A stretch of DNA of 64,000 nucleotides from Rhizobium brockwellii (lineage in GTDB: Bacteria; Pseudomonadota; Alphaproteobacteria; Rhizobiales; Rhizobiaceae): NCBI RefSeq assembly GCF_000769405.2, contig NZ_CP053439.1:2294001-2358000 (forward strand), read 5' to 3'. A program made the position numbers and the translations under genes. The notes below the pieces were generated by a model that ran no database searches, had not been told where the DNA came from, and worked only from the letters and a program-made list of their open reading frames with translations. Position 1 is the stretch's first letter. Every line of letters starts with the position of its first letter. Of the stretch, positions 19,073-27,667 are shown one piece after another.

Positions 19073-20101
19073 TTGGAAACCGTTGCTGTTCACAATGCGG
19101 CAAACGCGACGCATCATGGAGGCCCTTCGCGATTGCCGGGCGGCACCCACAACCGGCCGCGCAATACCGGTATGGAACTCGACCTGTCGTGGGTGCTTGA
19201 CACCCGCGTCAACCTGTCTGCGACCGAGCGCCGCGTAGCCTCGCTTCCTGGACGCCGCACAGTCAAAAAGGACGCACAGGCGGCTTGGCTCCTGAAGGCG
19301 GTGACCTGCATCGACCTGACGACGTTGAACGGCGACGATACCCCCGAACGCGTCAAGCGGTTGTGCGCGAAGGCGATGAATCCGATACGCGCCGACATTC
19401 TGGATTCTCTCGGCATGAGCGGCCGTTCGATCACCACCGGCGCCATCTGCGTCTACCATCGTTTTGTTGCAACGGCCGTCGAGGCACTCGGAGATTCCGG
19501 CATTCCGGTCGCCGCGGTTTCGACCGGTTTCCCTGCCGGCCTCAGCCCGCACCACCTCAAGGTCAAGGAAATCGAGGCGTCAGTTGCCGATGGCGCGAAG
19601 GAAATCGACATCGTCATCACCCGCGAGCATGTGCTGACCGGCAACTGGACGGCACTCTACGAGGAAATGAAAGAATATCGCGCCGCCTGCGGTGATGCGC
19701 ATGTCAAGGCCATTCTGGCGACCGGCGACCTGAAGACGCTCCGCAATGTCGCCAAGGCCTCGCTGGTCTGCATGATGGCGGGAGCCGATTTTATCAAGAC
19801 CTCGACCGGCAAGGAAGGCGTCAATGCGACGCTGGCCGTGACATTGACCATGCTGCGGGCGATCCGCGCCTATCAGGAGCGCACCGGTATCAAGATCGGC
19901 TACAAGCCGGCCGGAGGCATTTCCGCGGCGAAGGACGTGTTGAACTACCAGTTCCTGATGAAGGACGAACTGGGGCGCGAGTGGCTGGAGTCCGATCTCT
20001 TCCGCATCGGTGCATCAAGCTTGCTTGCGGATATCGAGCGGCAGCTGGAGCATCACGTGACCGGTGCCTATTCGGCCCTCAACAGACACCCGATTGGATG
20101 A
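19073..20101 (+). CDS. deoC: Deoxyribose-phosphate aldolase (DERA), eukaryote-like form
   Basis: DERA splits 2-deoxyribose 5-phosphate into glyceraldehyde 3-phosphate and acetaldehyde. The 342-residue protein has the Schiff-base Lys242 in DFIKTSTGKEG and the second active-site Lys278 in GYKPAGGI; their spacing of 36 matches human DERA. The CIDLTTLNGDDT segment is also typical of the longer animal-type enzymes and absent from the 259-residue E. coli protein. The best start is TTG at 19073, seven bases after GGAGG; there is no ATG with a ribosome binding site nearby. Its stop overlaps the next gene's ATG (ATGA). Confidence 0.94.
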   Translation: METVAVHNAANATHHGGPSRLPGGTHNRPRNTGMELDLSWVLDTRVNLSATERRVASLPGRRTVKKDAQAAWLLKAVTCIDLTTLNGDDTPERVKRLCAKAMNPIRADILDSLGMSGRSITTGAICVYHRFVATAVEALGDSGIPVAAVSTGFPAGLSPHHLKVKEIEASVADGAKEIDIVITREHVLTGNWTALYEEMKEYRAACGDAHVKAILATGDLKTLRNVAKASLVCMMAGADFIKTSTGKEGVNATLAVTLTMLRAIRAYQERTGIKIGYKPAGGISAAKDVLNYQFLMKDELGREWLESDLFRIGASSLLADIERQLEHHVTGAYSALNRHPIG

Positions 20102-22494
20102 TCCAGATGACTGTTGCAAAGTATTTCGACGAAATGTCCTACGGCCCCGCCCCTGAATCCGATATCGAAGCTCGCGAGTGGCTGGCGCGCCACGCTTCCG
20201 GTTTCGGTCACTTCATCAATGGCGCGTTCGTACCCTCCGCGTCGGGCAAGGCCTTCGACACGTTCGAGCCAGCTACCGGCAAGGTCCTGGCGAAGCTCGC
20301 AAACGGCGGCGCGGCGGATGTGGACAATGCGGTTGCTGCGGCCCGCAAGGCACAGGCATCATGGGCGCGACTGCCGGGCCACGCGCGGGCGCGCCATCTT
20401 TATGCGCTTGCCCGGATGATCCAGCGCCATGCGCGTCTGATTGCTGTGGTCGAGGCAATCGACAACGGCAAGCCCATCCGCGAAACCCGCGATCTCGACG
20501 TGCCCCTGGCAGCCCGTCATTTCTATCATCACGCCGGATGGGCGCAAATCCAGGACACGGAATTTGCCGATCACGTGCCGGTCGGTGTCGTCGGCCAGAT
20601 CATCCCGTGGAATTTCCCGTTCCTGATGCTGGCCTGGAAAGTGGCGCCGGCTCTGGCACTCGGCAACTCCGTCATCCTGAAGCCTGCCGAATTCACCTCG
20701 CTGACGGCGCTTCTCTTTGCCGAACTGGCATCCGCGGCAGGCCTTCCGCCGGGCGCACTCAATATCGTGACGGGAGAAGGCGAAACAGGCGCGCTGCTCG
20801 TCGGGCATGCGGATATCGACAAGATTGCCTTTACCGGATCGACCGAAGTCGGGCGCGTTATTCGCGAGCGTACCGCGGGTAGCGGCAAATCCTTGACGCT
20901 GGAACTCGGCGGCAAGTCACCTTTCGTCGTTTTTGACGACGCCGATATCGACGGCGCCGTGGAAGGCGTGGTCGACGCGATCTGGTTCAACCAGGGACAG
21001 GTCTGCTGCGCCGGTTCGCGGCTTCTGGTCCAGGAAGGCATTGCCGATCTTTTCCATGAGCGGCTGAAGCGCCGGATGGAGACATTGCGGGTCGGTCAGC
21101 CTTTGGACAAGTGCATCGATATGGGTGCGATCATAGCGCCCGTGCAATTGACGCGGATCGAAGCGCTGGTGAAAAAGGGAGTTTCAGAAGGCGCGACGCT
21201 GCATCAGGCCAAGATCGACCTGCCGAAGGGCGGCAGCTTCTACCCGCCGACGCTTCTCAGCGGCGTGCAGCCGACATCGATCGTCGCGACCGAGGAAATC
21301 TTCGGGCCGGTTGCGGTCTCCATGACTTTCCGCACACCGGAAGAGGCTATCCAGCTTGCCAATCACACCCGCTACGGCCTCGCCGCCAGCGTCTGGAGCG
21401 AGACGATCGGCTTGGCGCTGAACGTTGCGGCAAAGCTCGCAGCCGGCGTGGTCTGGGTGAATGCCACCAATCTTTTCGATGCCGCCGTCGGTTTTGGCGG
21501 CAAGCGCGAATCCGGATTCGGCCGCGAAGGCGGACGGGAAGGTTGCTACGAATATCTGAAGCCGAAGGCTTGGGTCGGTCGCAAGGCGCGCGCATCAATG
21601 CCCGCACTTTCGCAAGCAAAGCCGGTTGCCGGCGATTTTGCCCTGCCAGTCATCGACCGGACGGCAAAGCTCTTCATCGGCGGCAAGCAGGCGCGCCCGG
21701 ACGGCAATTATTCCCGTGTCATCGCCTCACCAAAGGGCAAGGCTATCGGGGAGGTCGGCGAAGGCAACCGCAAGGACATCCGCAATGCGGTGGTTGCCGC
21801 ACAGGCCGCCTCCGCCTGGTCGAATGCGACCACTCATAACCGCGCCCAGATTCTCTATTACATCGCTGAAAACCTCAGTGGCCGCGCCGACGAGTTCGCC
21901 TCGCGGATAACAGCCATGACCGGAGCTTCTGCAGCCAATGCAAATGCCGAGGTCGACGCCGCGATTTCCCGTCTCTTCACCTACGCAGCCTGGGCGGACA
22001 AATATGAAGGCGGCATTCACCAGCCGCCGCTTCGCGGCGTTGCCTTGGCCATGCCGGAAGCCATCGGCGTCGTTGGCGTCATTTGCCCGCCGGAAGCGCC
22101 ACTGCTCGGCTTTATCAGTCTGGTTGCGCCGTTGATTGCCACCGGCAATCGTGTCGTCGCGGTGCCGAGTGAGCCCTTCCCGCTTGCGGCCACGGATTTC
22201 TATTCCGTCCTGGAAACGTCGGATCTGCCTGCCGGTGTCGTCAATATCGTCACCGGGTCGGCGATCGAACTGGCAAAGATCCTTGCCGCGCACAGTGACG
22301 TTGATGCCTTGTGGGCCTTCGGCTCGGCGGAACTTTCGACGATGGTGGAGAAGCTGTCTTCGGGCAATCTCAAGCGAACCTTCGTGGACAATGGCAAGGC
22401 GACGGACTGGATGGACAGAGCCGCTGCCGAAGGCGCGCTATACCTTCGCCGCGCTGTGGATGTGAAGAATATCTGGATCCCCTACGGAGAATAA
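20098..22494 (+). CDS. Two-domain aldehyde dehydrogenase (ALDH16-like)
   Basis: 798 residues, about 1.6 times a normal ALDH. Domain 1 (about 35-505) is complete: IPWNFPFLMLAWK and FTGSTEVG bind NAD, the general base is Glu269 in LELGGKSP and the nucleophile Cys303 in NQGQVCCAGSR. Domain 2 (from about residue 525) is a shorter ALDH fold starting FIGGKQARPDGNY and ending IWIPYGE, with no catalytic Cys motif. This matches the ALDH16 layout of one active plus one pseudo-enzyme domain. Next to DERA its natural substrate is probably the acetaldehyde released there, giving acetate. The start chosen overlaps the deoC stop; ATG at 20107 is an alternative. Confidence 0.92.
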   Translation: MIQMTVAKYFDEMSYGPAPESDIEAREWLARHASGFGHFINGAFVPSASGKAFDTFEPATGKVLAKLANGGAADVDNAVAAARKAQASWARLPGHARARHLYALARMIQRHARLIAVVEAIDNGKPIRETRDLDVPLAARHFYHHAGWAQIQDTEFADHVPVGVVGQIIPWNFPFLMLAWKVAPALALGNSVILKPAEFTSLTALLFAELASAAGLPPGALNIVTGEGETGALLVGHADIDKIAFTGSTEVGRVIRERTAGSGKSLTLELGGKSPFVVFDDADIDGAVEGVVDAIWFNQGQVCCAGSRLLVQEGIADLFHERLKRRMETLRVGQPLDKCIDMGAIIAPVQLTRIEALVKKGVSEGATLHQAKIDLPKGGSFYPPTLLSGVQPTSIVATEEIFGPVAVSMTFRTPEEAIQLANHTRYGLAASVWSETIGLALNVAAKLAAGVVWVNATNLFDAAVGFGGKRESGFGREGGREGCYEYLKPKAWVGRKARASMPALSQAKPVAGDFALPVIDRTAKLFIGGKQARPDGNYSRVIASPKGKAIGEVGEGNRKDIRNAVVAAQAASAWSNATTHNRAQILYYIAENLSGRADEFASRITAMTGASAANANAEVDAAISRLFTYAAWADKYEGGIHQPPLRGVALAMPEAIGVVGVICPPEAPLLGFISLVAPLIATGNRVVAVPSEPFPLAATDFYSVLETSDLPAGVVNIVTGSAIELAKILAAHSDVDALWAFGSAELSTMVEKLSSGNLKRTFVDNGKATDWMDRAAAEGALYLRRAVDVKNIWIPYGE

Positions 22495-22654
22495 GGGCTC
22501 CAACCCTGATCATCCGGGCGGGAGGAGAACCGCACCGGCAGGCGAGAACAACGGAATTTGAGGGAATCGCAGAGCGGGTAACGGAGCTGCGGTTATTGGG
22601 CTCTGTTTTGCGGCACGAGGTGCTGCGAAATGGTGCAACTAAGGGAGGATTTTC

Positions 22655-23110
22655 ATGCTGAAGAATATCGATCCGGCTCTGAATGCGGATGTGCTGCACG
22701 CGCTCCGGTCCATGGGGCATGGCGACACGGTCGTCGTTTCCGACACCAATTTTCCTTCGGATTCCATTGCCCGGCAAACGGTGCTCGGCAAGCTGTTGCA
22801 CATAGACAATGTGTCCTCTGCCCGCGCCATCGAAGCTATTCTTTCGGTAATGCCGCTGGATACGCCGCTGCAGCCGTCTGCCGGACGAATGGAAATCATG
22901 GGCGCGCCGGACGAGATCCCTCCAGTGCAGCAGGAAGTCCAGGCCGTGATCGACGGCGCCGAGGGCAAGCCGGCGCCGATGTATGGCATCGAGCGTTTCG
23001 CCTTCTATGAGGAAGCCAAAAAGGCCTATTGCGTTATCACCACGGGCGAAAACCGCTTCTACGGCTGCTTCCTCTTCACCAAAGGCGTGATTCCGCCGGA
23101 AACCGTTTGA
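22655..23110 (+). CDS. RbsD/FucU-family sugar mutarotase
   Basis: 151 residues. The family converts anomers of free pentoses or fucose. LHALRSMGHGDTVVVSDTNFPS carries the catalytic His of the N-terminal helix-strand, and YCVITTGENRFYGCFLFTKGVI is the characteristic C-terminal strand pair with its Tyr. Length and the C-terminus favour FucU over RbsD. The start follows AAGGGAGGATTTTC. In this cluster it would feed the correct deoxyribose or ribose anomer to the kinase encoded 12 bases downstream. Confidence 0.9.
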   Translation: MLKNIDPALNADVLHALRSMGHGDTVVVSDTNFPSDSIARQTVLGKLLHIDNVSSARAIEAILSVMPLDTPLQPSAGRMEIMGAPDEIPPVQQEVQAVIDGAEGKPAPMYGIERFAFYEEAKKAYCVITTGENRFYGCFLFTKGVIPPETV

Positions 23111-23122
23111 GGGGAAACGATA

Positions 23123-24055
23123 ATGAAGGTGGGTGTTTCGATCCTCGGGATTTTCGTCGCCGACACGGCCTATCTGGCCAAGCGCATGCCAAACGTTGGC
23201 GAGACCATCACCGGGACCGGTTTTGCGGTAGGCCCGGGCGGCAAGGGATCCAACCAGGCTGTCGCTGCTGCCCGCGCCGGTGGAACAGTCTCCTTCATCT
23301 CGAAGATCGGTCGCGACACGTTCGGCGACATGGCGCTGAAGACCTATGCAGAAGCGGGCGTGACGCCGAAGGTTGTGCAGATGGACGATATGCCGACCGG
23401 CGCTGCCTTCATCTACGTCAATGACGGTAACGGCGACAATGCGATTATCGTCTATCCAGGTGCCGCAGGCACCATCGGCGTTGGTGATGTTGAGGCGGCA
23501 CGCGAAACCATCGAGCAATCGGCTGTTTTCGTGACCCAGCTCGAACAACCGGCTGAAGCGGCGCAGCGCGCCCTCGAAATCGCCCATGCGGCCGGCGTTA
23601 CCACTGTTTTCAATCCAGCACCGGCCGAGCCGTTTCCGGACACGATCTATCGGCTCTGTGATTATATCGTGCCAAACGAAACCGAAGCAGCCGCCATCGT
23701 CGGTTTTCCGCTCGACACGCTCGACGACGCCAGACGGGCTGGCGACGCCTTTCTTGCCAAGGGCGTGAAAGCCGCGCTGATCACACTGGGTGGTCGCGGT
23801 GTTCTGTATCATACGGCCGGGCAATCGGTTCATGTTCCGGCGGTCTCGTCGGGAGCAGTCATCGATACCACCGGCGCTGGCGACGCATTTGTCGGCGGCT
23901 TCTCGGCAGCGCTCTCGCGGGGCGCCAGTCCGGTCGAGGCCGTGCGTTTCGGCTGCGCGACCGCCGGTATTGCGGTGACGCGGCGGGGTACCGCGCCTGC
24001 AATGCCGAAGATCGAGGAAATCGAGGCGCTTCTGCAGAAAGGAAGTGCAACATGA
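23123..24055 (+). CDS. rbsK: PfkB-family sugar kinase (ribokinase or deoxyribokinase)
   Basis: 310-residue ribokinase fold. PfkB signature 1 is GPGGKGSNQAVAAARAGG and signature 2 DTTGAGDAFVGGFSAAL, with the catalytic Asp in GAGD. The N-terminal FVADTAYLAKRMPNVGETI carries sugar-binding residues. With DERA in the same cluster, phosphorylation of 2-deoxyribose at O5 is more likely than ribose, so the enzyme may be a DeoK; sequence alone cannot decide. It overlaps the next permease gene by ATGA. Confidence 0.9.
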   Translation: MKVGVSILGIFVADTAYLAKRMPNVGETITGTGFAVGPGGKGSNQAVAAARAGGTVSFISKIGRDTFGDMALKTYAEAGVTPKVVQMDDMPTGAAFIYVNDGNGDNAIIVYPGAAGTIGVGDVEAARETIEQSAVFVTQLEQPAEAAQRALEIAHAAGVTTVFNPAPAEPFPDTIYRLCDYIVPNETEAAAIVGFPLDTLDDARRAGDAFLAKGVKAALITLGGRGVLYHTAGQSVHVPAVSSGAVIDTTGAGDAFVGGFSAALSRGASPVEAVRFGCATAGIAVTRRGTAPAMPKIEEIEALLQKGSAT

Positions 24056-24927
24056 CCCGCAACGATCCGGTCAAACACTTCTTCATCTGGCCGGCGTTGC
24101 TGATCGTGCTGGTGATCTCGATCTTCCCGCTGATCTATTCGCTGACCACCAGCTTCATGAGCCTCCGGCTCGTCCCGCCGATCCCCGCGCATTTCGTCGG
24201 CTTCGGTAACTATGCGGAACTGCTTCAGAATCCGCGCTTCTGGAGTGTCACCTGGACGACGACGATCATCGCTTTTGTTGCGGTGTCGCTGCAGTATGTC
24301 ATCGGTTTTTCCGTGGCGCTGGCGCTCAGCCGTCGCGTGCCCGGAGAAGGTTTGTTCCGTGTCAGCTTCCTCGTGCCAATGCTGGTGGCGCCCGTCGCCG
24401 TTGCACTCATTGCCCGCCAGATCCTCAACCCGACGATGGGCCCGCTCAATGAGTTGATGACCGCCTTCGGCTTTCCCAATCTGCCGTTTCTGACTCAGAC
24501 CAGATGGGCTATCGGCGCCATCATTTCCGTCGAAGTGTGGCAGTGGACACCCTTCGTCATCCTGATGCTTCTTGCCGGGCTGCAAACCCTGCCGGAGGAC
24601 GTCTACGAGGCTGCCGCGCTTGAAAATGCCAGTCCCTGGCAGCAGTTCTGGGGGATCACTTTCCCGATGATGCTGCCGATTTCGGTGGCGGTGGTCTTCA
24701 TCCGCCTCATAGAGAGCTACAAGATCATCGACACGGTGTTTGTCATGACAGGCGGAGGGCCCGGCATTTCGACCGAAACGCTGACCTTGTTCGCGTATCA
24801 GGAGGGCTTCAAGAAGTTCAACCTCGGCTACACATCCGCCCTGTCCTTCCTGTTCCTGATCGTCATTACCGTGATCGGGCTCGTCTATCTCGCCATCCTG
24901 AAGCCCTATCTGGAGAAGCACAAATGA
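24052..24927 (+). CDS. Sugar ABC transporter permease, MalF type
   Basis: 291 residues with six membrane helices and the EAA coupling loop EDVYEAAALENASPWQQFWGITFP, which docks on the ATPase. The short N-terminus and the TGGGPGISTETLTLFAYQEGF segment are standard for carbohydrate-uptake (CUT1) permeases. It is coupled by ATGA overlaps to the kinase before it and to the second permease after it. Confidence 0.94.
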   Translation: MTRNDPVKHFFIWPALLIVLVISIFPLIYSLTTSFMSLRLVPPIPAHFVGFGNYAELLQNPRFWSVTWTTTIIAFVAVSLQYVIGFSVALALSRRVPGEGLFRVSFLVPMLVAPVAVALIARQILNPTMGPLNELMTAFGFPNLPFLTQTRWAIGAIISVEVWQWTPFVILMLLAGLQTLPEDVYEAAALENASPWQQFWGITFPMMLPISVAVVFIRLIESYKIIDTVFVMTGGGPGISTETLTLFAYQEGFKKFNLGYTSALSFLFLIVITVIGLVYLAILKPYLEKHK

Positions 24928-25952
24928 GTGTGCGTGACCTCAAAGGATCCGGCCGCTGGTGGGCGCTCGCAGGTTGCCTGCTGTGGCTGGCCTTCACCTT
25001 CTTTCCGCTTTACTGGGTCGCGATCACCTCGTTCAAGTCGCCGCTCGGCGTCGTCGGCGGGCCAACCTATATACCATTTGTCGACTTCGACCCGACGCTG
25101 ACAGCCTGGAGCGAGCTTCTGTCGGGCGCGCGCGGCCAGTTCTACAACACCTTCATCGCCTCGACGATCATCGGGCTTTCCGCATCGGTGCTGGCCACCT
25201 TCATCGGATCCATGGCAGCCTATGCGCTGGTGCGCTTCACCTTCGAGGTCAAGCTGCTGTCCGGCGTGATTTTCGTCGTTGTTGCCTTTGGCGGATATCT
25301 TCTCGGCCGTCATGTGCTGGGTTACGGGCAGGCTATTTCGCTGATCTTTGCCTTTATTGCAGCGCTTGCGCTCGCCATCGGCTCCAGCCGAATGAAGCTT
25401 CCAGGGCCGCTCCTCGGCAATGATGATATCGTCTTCTGGTTTGTCAGCCAGCGCATGTTTCCGCCGATCGTCGCCGCCTTTGCCTTGTTCCTGATGTACA
25501 CGGAAATGGGCAAGTTGGGGTTCAAGCTGGTGGACACCTATACGGGCCTCACCTTCGCCTATGTCGCCTTCTCGCTGCCGATCGTGATCTGGCTGATGCG
25601 CGATTTCTTTGCGGCACTGCCGGTTGAAGTCGAAGAGGCGGCAATGGTCGACAATGTGCCGTCGTGGAGAATTTTCTTCGGTATCGTCCTGCCCATGTCC
25701 AAGCCGGGCCTGATCGCGACATTCATGATCACGCTCGCCTTCGTCTGGAACGAGTTCCTATTCGCACTCTTCCTGACCAGTTCCAAATGGCAGACCCTTC
25801 CCATTCTCGTCGCAGGGCAAAACAGCCAGCGCGGCGACGAGTGGTGGTCGATATCGGCAGCCGCCCTGGTCGCGATCATACCCATGGTCGTCATGGCGGG
25901 CATTTTGAGCAGGCTGATGCGGTCTGGCCTGCTTTTAGGAGCAATAAAGTGA
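24924..25952 (+). CDS. Sugar ABC transporter permease, MalG type, with a two-helix insertion
   Basis: 342 residues, about 60 longer than usual. The MalG core is clear: SMAAYALVRFTF (end of helix 2-3), then VSQRMFPPIVAAFALFLM, the EAA loop VEVEEAAMVDNVPSWRIFFGIVLP and the GLLLGAIK end. Between these, at residues about 109-169, lies an extra segment with two hydrophobic stretches (112-127 and 137-153) and a polar tail GSSRMKLPGPLLGNDD that ordinary MalG proteins lack. The frame is intact across it, so it is a real insertion and would add two helices, keeping the topology of the rest. Confidence 0.92.
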   Translation: MSVRDLKGSGRWWALAGCLLWLAFTFFPLYWVAITSFKSPLGVVGGPTYIPFVDFDPTLTAWSELLSGARGQFYNTFIASTIIGLSASVLATFIGSMAAYALVRFTFEVKLLSGVIFVVVAFGGYLLGRHVLGYGQAISLIFAFIAALALAIGSSRMKLPGPLLGNDDIVFWFVSQRMFPPIVAAFALFLMYTEMGKLGFKLVDTYTGLTFAYVAFSLPIVIWLMRDFFAALPVEVEEAAMVDNVPSWRIFFGIVLPMSKPGLIATFMITLAFVWNEFLFALFLTSSKWQTLPILVAGQNSQRGDEWWSISAAALVAIIPMVVMAGILSRLMRSGLLLGAIK

Positions 25953-25996
25953 CCGTTCGACAAGCCTAGTCATTGTTCAATTCCGGGGAGGAAAAC

Positions 25997-27451
25997 ATGA
26001 GAAGATTCCTATTGAGTTCAACGGCCGCAGGACTACTTGCTGCGGCGGGCGTCACATCCGCGCTCGCGTGCGAACCGGACTACACCGGTGTCACGCTCAC
26101 CGCCACGACGCAGACAGGCCCCTATATCGCCTCTGCGCTGCAACTCGCGGCCAAGGGCTGGGAGGAAAAGACCTGCGGCAAGGTGAATGTCGTCGAATTT
26201 CCGTGGTCGGAACTCTATCCGAAAATCGTAACCTCGTTGACCTCGGGCGAAGACACGTTCGACGTGGTCGCCTTTGCCCCGGCCTGGGCACCAGACTTCA
26301 CCGATTTTCTCTCGGAAATGCCCAAGGCGATGCAATCAGGTGCCGACTGGGAAGACATCGCGCCGGTTTACCGCGAGCAACTGATGGTCTGGAATGGCAA
26401 GGTCCTGTCGCAGACCATGGACGGTGACGCCCACACCTATACCTACCGCATCGATCTGTTTGAAAACGCGGAAAACCAGAGCGCCTTCAAGGCGAAGTAT
26501 GGCTACGATCTGGCCCCGCCGAAGACATGGAAGCAATATCTCGACATCGCCGAATTCTTCCAGCAGCCGGACAAGGGCCTCTGGGGCACAGCGGAAGCCT
26601 TCCGCCGTGGTGGCCAGCAATTCTGGTTCCTGTTCAGTCACGTGGCGGGATACACTAGCCATCCCGACAATCCCGGCGGCATGTTCTTCGATCCGGATAC
26701 GATGGATGCGCAGGTTAACAATCCGGGCTGGGTGCGCGGCCTGGAGGAATATATTCGCGCCTCCAAGCTCGCACCGCCAAATGCGCTGAATTTCTCGTTC
26801 GGCGAAGTGAACGCGGCCTTTGCCGGTGGCCAGGTCGCGGAATCGATCGGCTGGGGCGATACCGGCGTCATCGCCGCCGACCCGAAGCAGTCCAAGGTCG
26901 CCGGCAATGTCGGTTCGGCATCGCTGCCGGGCTCCGACGAGATCTGGAACTACAAGACCAAAAAGTGGGACAAGCAGCCGGAGGTCGTCCAGACTTCCTT
27001 CATGGCCTTCGGCGGTTGGCAGGCGGCTGTTCCGTCGTCCTCCAAGAACCAAGAAGCGGCCTGGAACTATATCCAGTTCCTGACGAGCCCGGCGGTTTCC
27101 GGTCAGGCGGCGATTACCGGCGGCACAGGCGTCAATCCTTACCGTCTTTCGCACACGACAAATACGGCGTTGTGGTCGAAGATCTTTTCCGAACGTGAGG
27201 CCAAGGAATATCTTGGAAGCCAGAAGGAAGCGGTGACCGCCAAGAACACGGCGCTCGACATGCGCCTACCGGGCTATTTCTCCTATACGGAAATTCTCGA
27301 AATCGAGCTTTCCAAGGCATTGGCTGGAGAGGTGACGCCGCAGCAGGCGCTGGATACCGTGGCTGCCGGATGGAACAAGCTGACGGACGAGTTCGGCCGC
27401 GACAAGCAACTGGCAGCCTATCGTTCGTCGATGGGCCTGCCTGCAAAGTAA
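25997..27451 (+). CDS. Extracellular sugar-binding protein of the ABC transporter
   Basis: Periplasmic binding protein of family 1, 484 residues. It begins with a signal peptide (MRRFLLSSTAAGLLAAAGVT, cleaved near ALA-CEP). The mature part starts with VTLTATTQTGPYIASALQL and has SWGDTGV- and PGSDEIWNYK-like hinge segments. The start at 25997 follows GGGGAGGAAAAC. It is followed by a strong hairpin and then the ATPase gene, a layout that lets the binding protein be made in excess. Confidence 0.92.
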   Translation: MRRFLLSSTAAGLLAAAGVTSALACEPDYTGVTLTATTQTGPYIASALQLAAKGWEEKTCGKVNVVEFPWSELYPKIVTSLTSGEDTFDVVAFAPAWAPDFTDFLSEMPKAMQSGADWEDIAPVYREQLMVWNGKVLSQTMDGDAHTYTYRIDLFENAENQSAFKAKYGYDLAPPKTWKQYLDIAEFFQQPDKGLWGTAEAFRRGGQQFWFLFSHVAGYTSHPDNPGGMFFDPDTMDAQVNNPGWVRGLEEYIRASKLAPPNALNFSFGEVNAAFAGGQVAESIGWGDTGVIAADPKQSKVAGNVGSASLPGSDEIWNYKTKKWDKQPEVVQTSFMAFGGWQAAVPSSSKNQEAAWNYIQFLTSPAVSGQAAITGGTGVNPYRLSHTTNTALWSKIFSEREAKEYLGSQKEAVTAKNTALDMRLPGYFSYTEILEIELSKALAGEVTPQQALDTVAAGWNKLTDEFGRDKQLAAYRSSMGLPAK

Positions 27452-27464
27452 GCCCATCCTCAAC

Positions 27465-27493
27465 ATCCCATCCCGGCGGTGCCGGGATGGGAT
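27465..27493 (+). terminator. Strong hairpin after the sugar-binding protein gene
   Basis: Perfect 13-bp stem (ATCCCATCCCGGC and its complement) with a 3-base loop, 13 bases after the stop. No T-run follows, so it probably protects the upstream mRNA and reduces read-through to the ATPase gene. Confidence 0.7.
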
Positions 27494-27530
27494 CAGACAT
27501 CGTTGAAAGAAGAAGCAAACCATCGCCGCT

Positions 27531-27619
27531 TAAAGTGTCGTGCGTCCTTTCGGACGAAGGACGCTCTAACTCTTTCAATCCTCGTATCGTGCTTTCCGAA
27601 AATCGATTCCGATTTTCGG
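27531..27619. repeat. Intergenic mosaic repeat, partial copy
   Basis: It contains GCGTCCTT-7-AAGGACGC at 27542-27564, followed by CTCTAAC, which is shared with 38481-38492, and then a second dyad CCGAAAATC / GATTTTCGG at 27596-27619. Both modules look like the dyad-rich intergenic repeats of Rhizobium genomes. It lies between the binding-protein gene and ugpC. Confidence 0.55.
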
Positions 27620-27667
27620 GACGATGCGCTGGGTCAGGCGATGGAATTCTCATGAAAAGGTTACAGC

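Noticed and set aside
22495-22654. Small gene or regulator site in the 160-base gap between the aldehyde dehydrogenase and mutarotase genes
   Set aside because: Only a good ribosome binding site for the mutarotase gene is seen; no frame or hairpin stands out.
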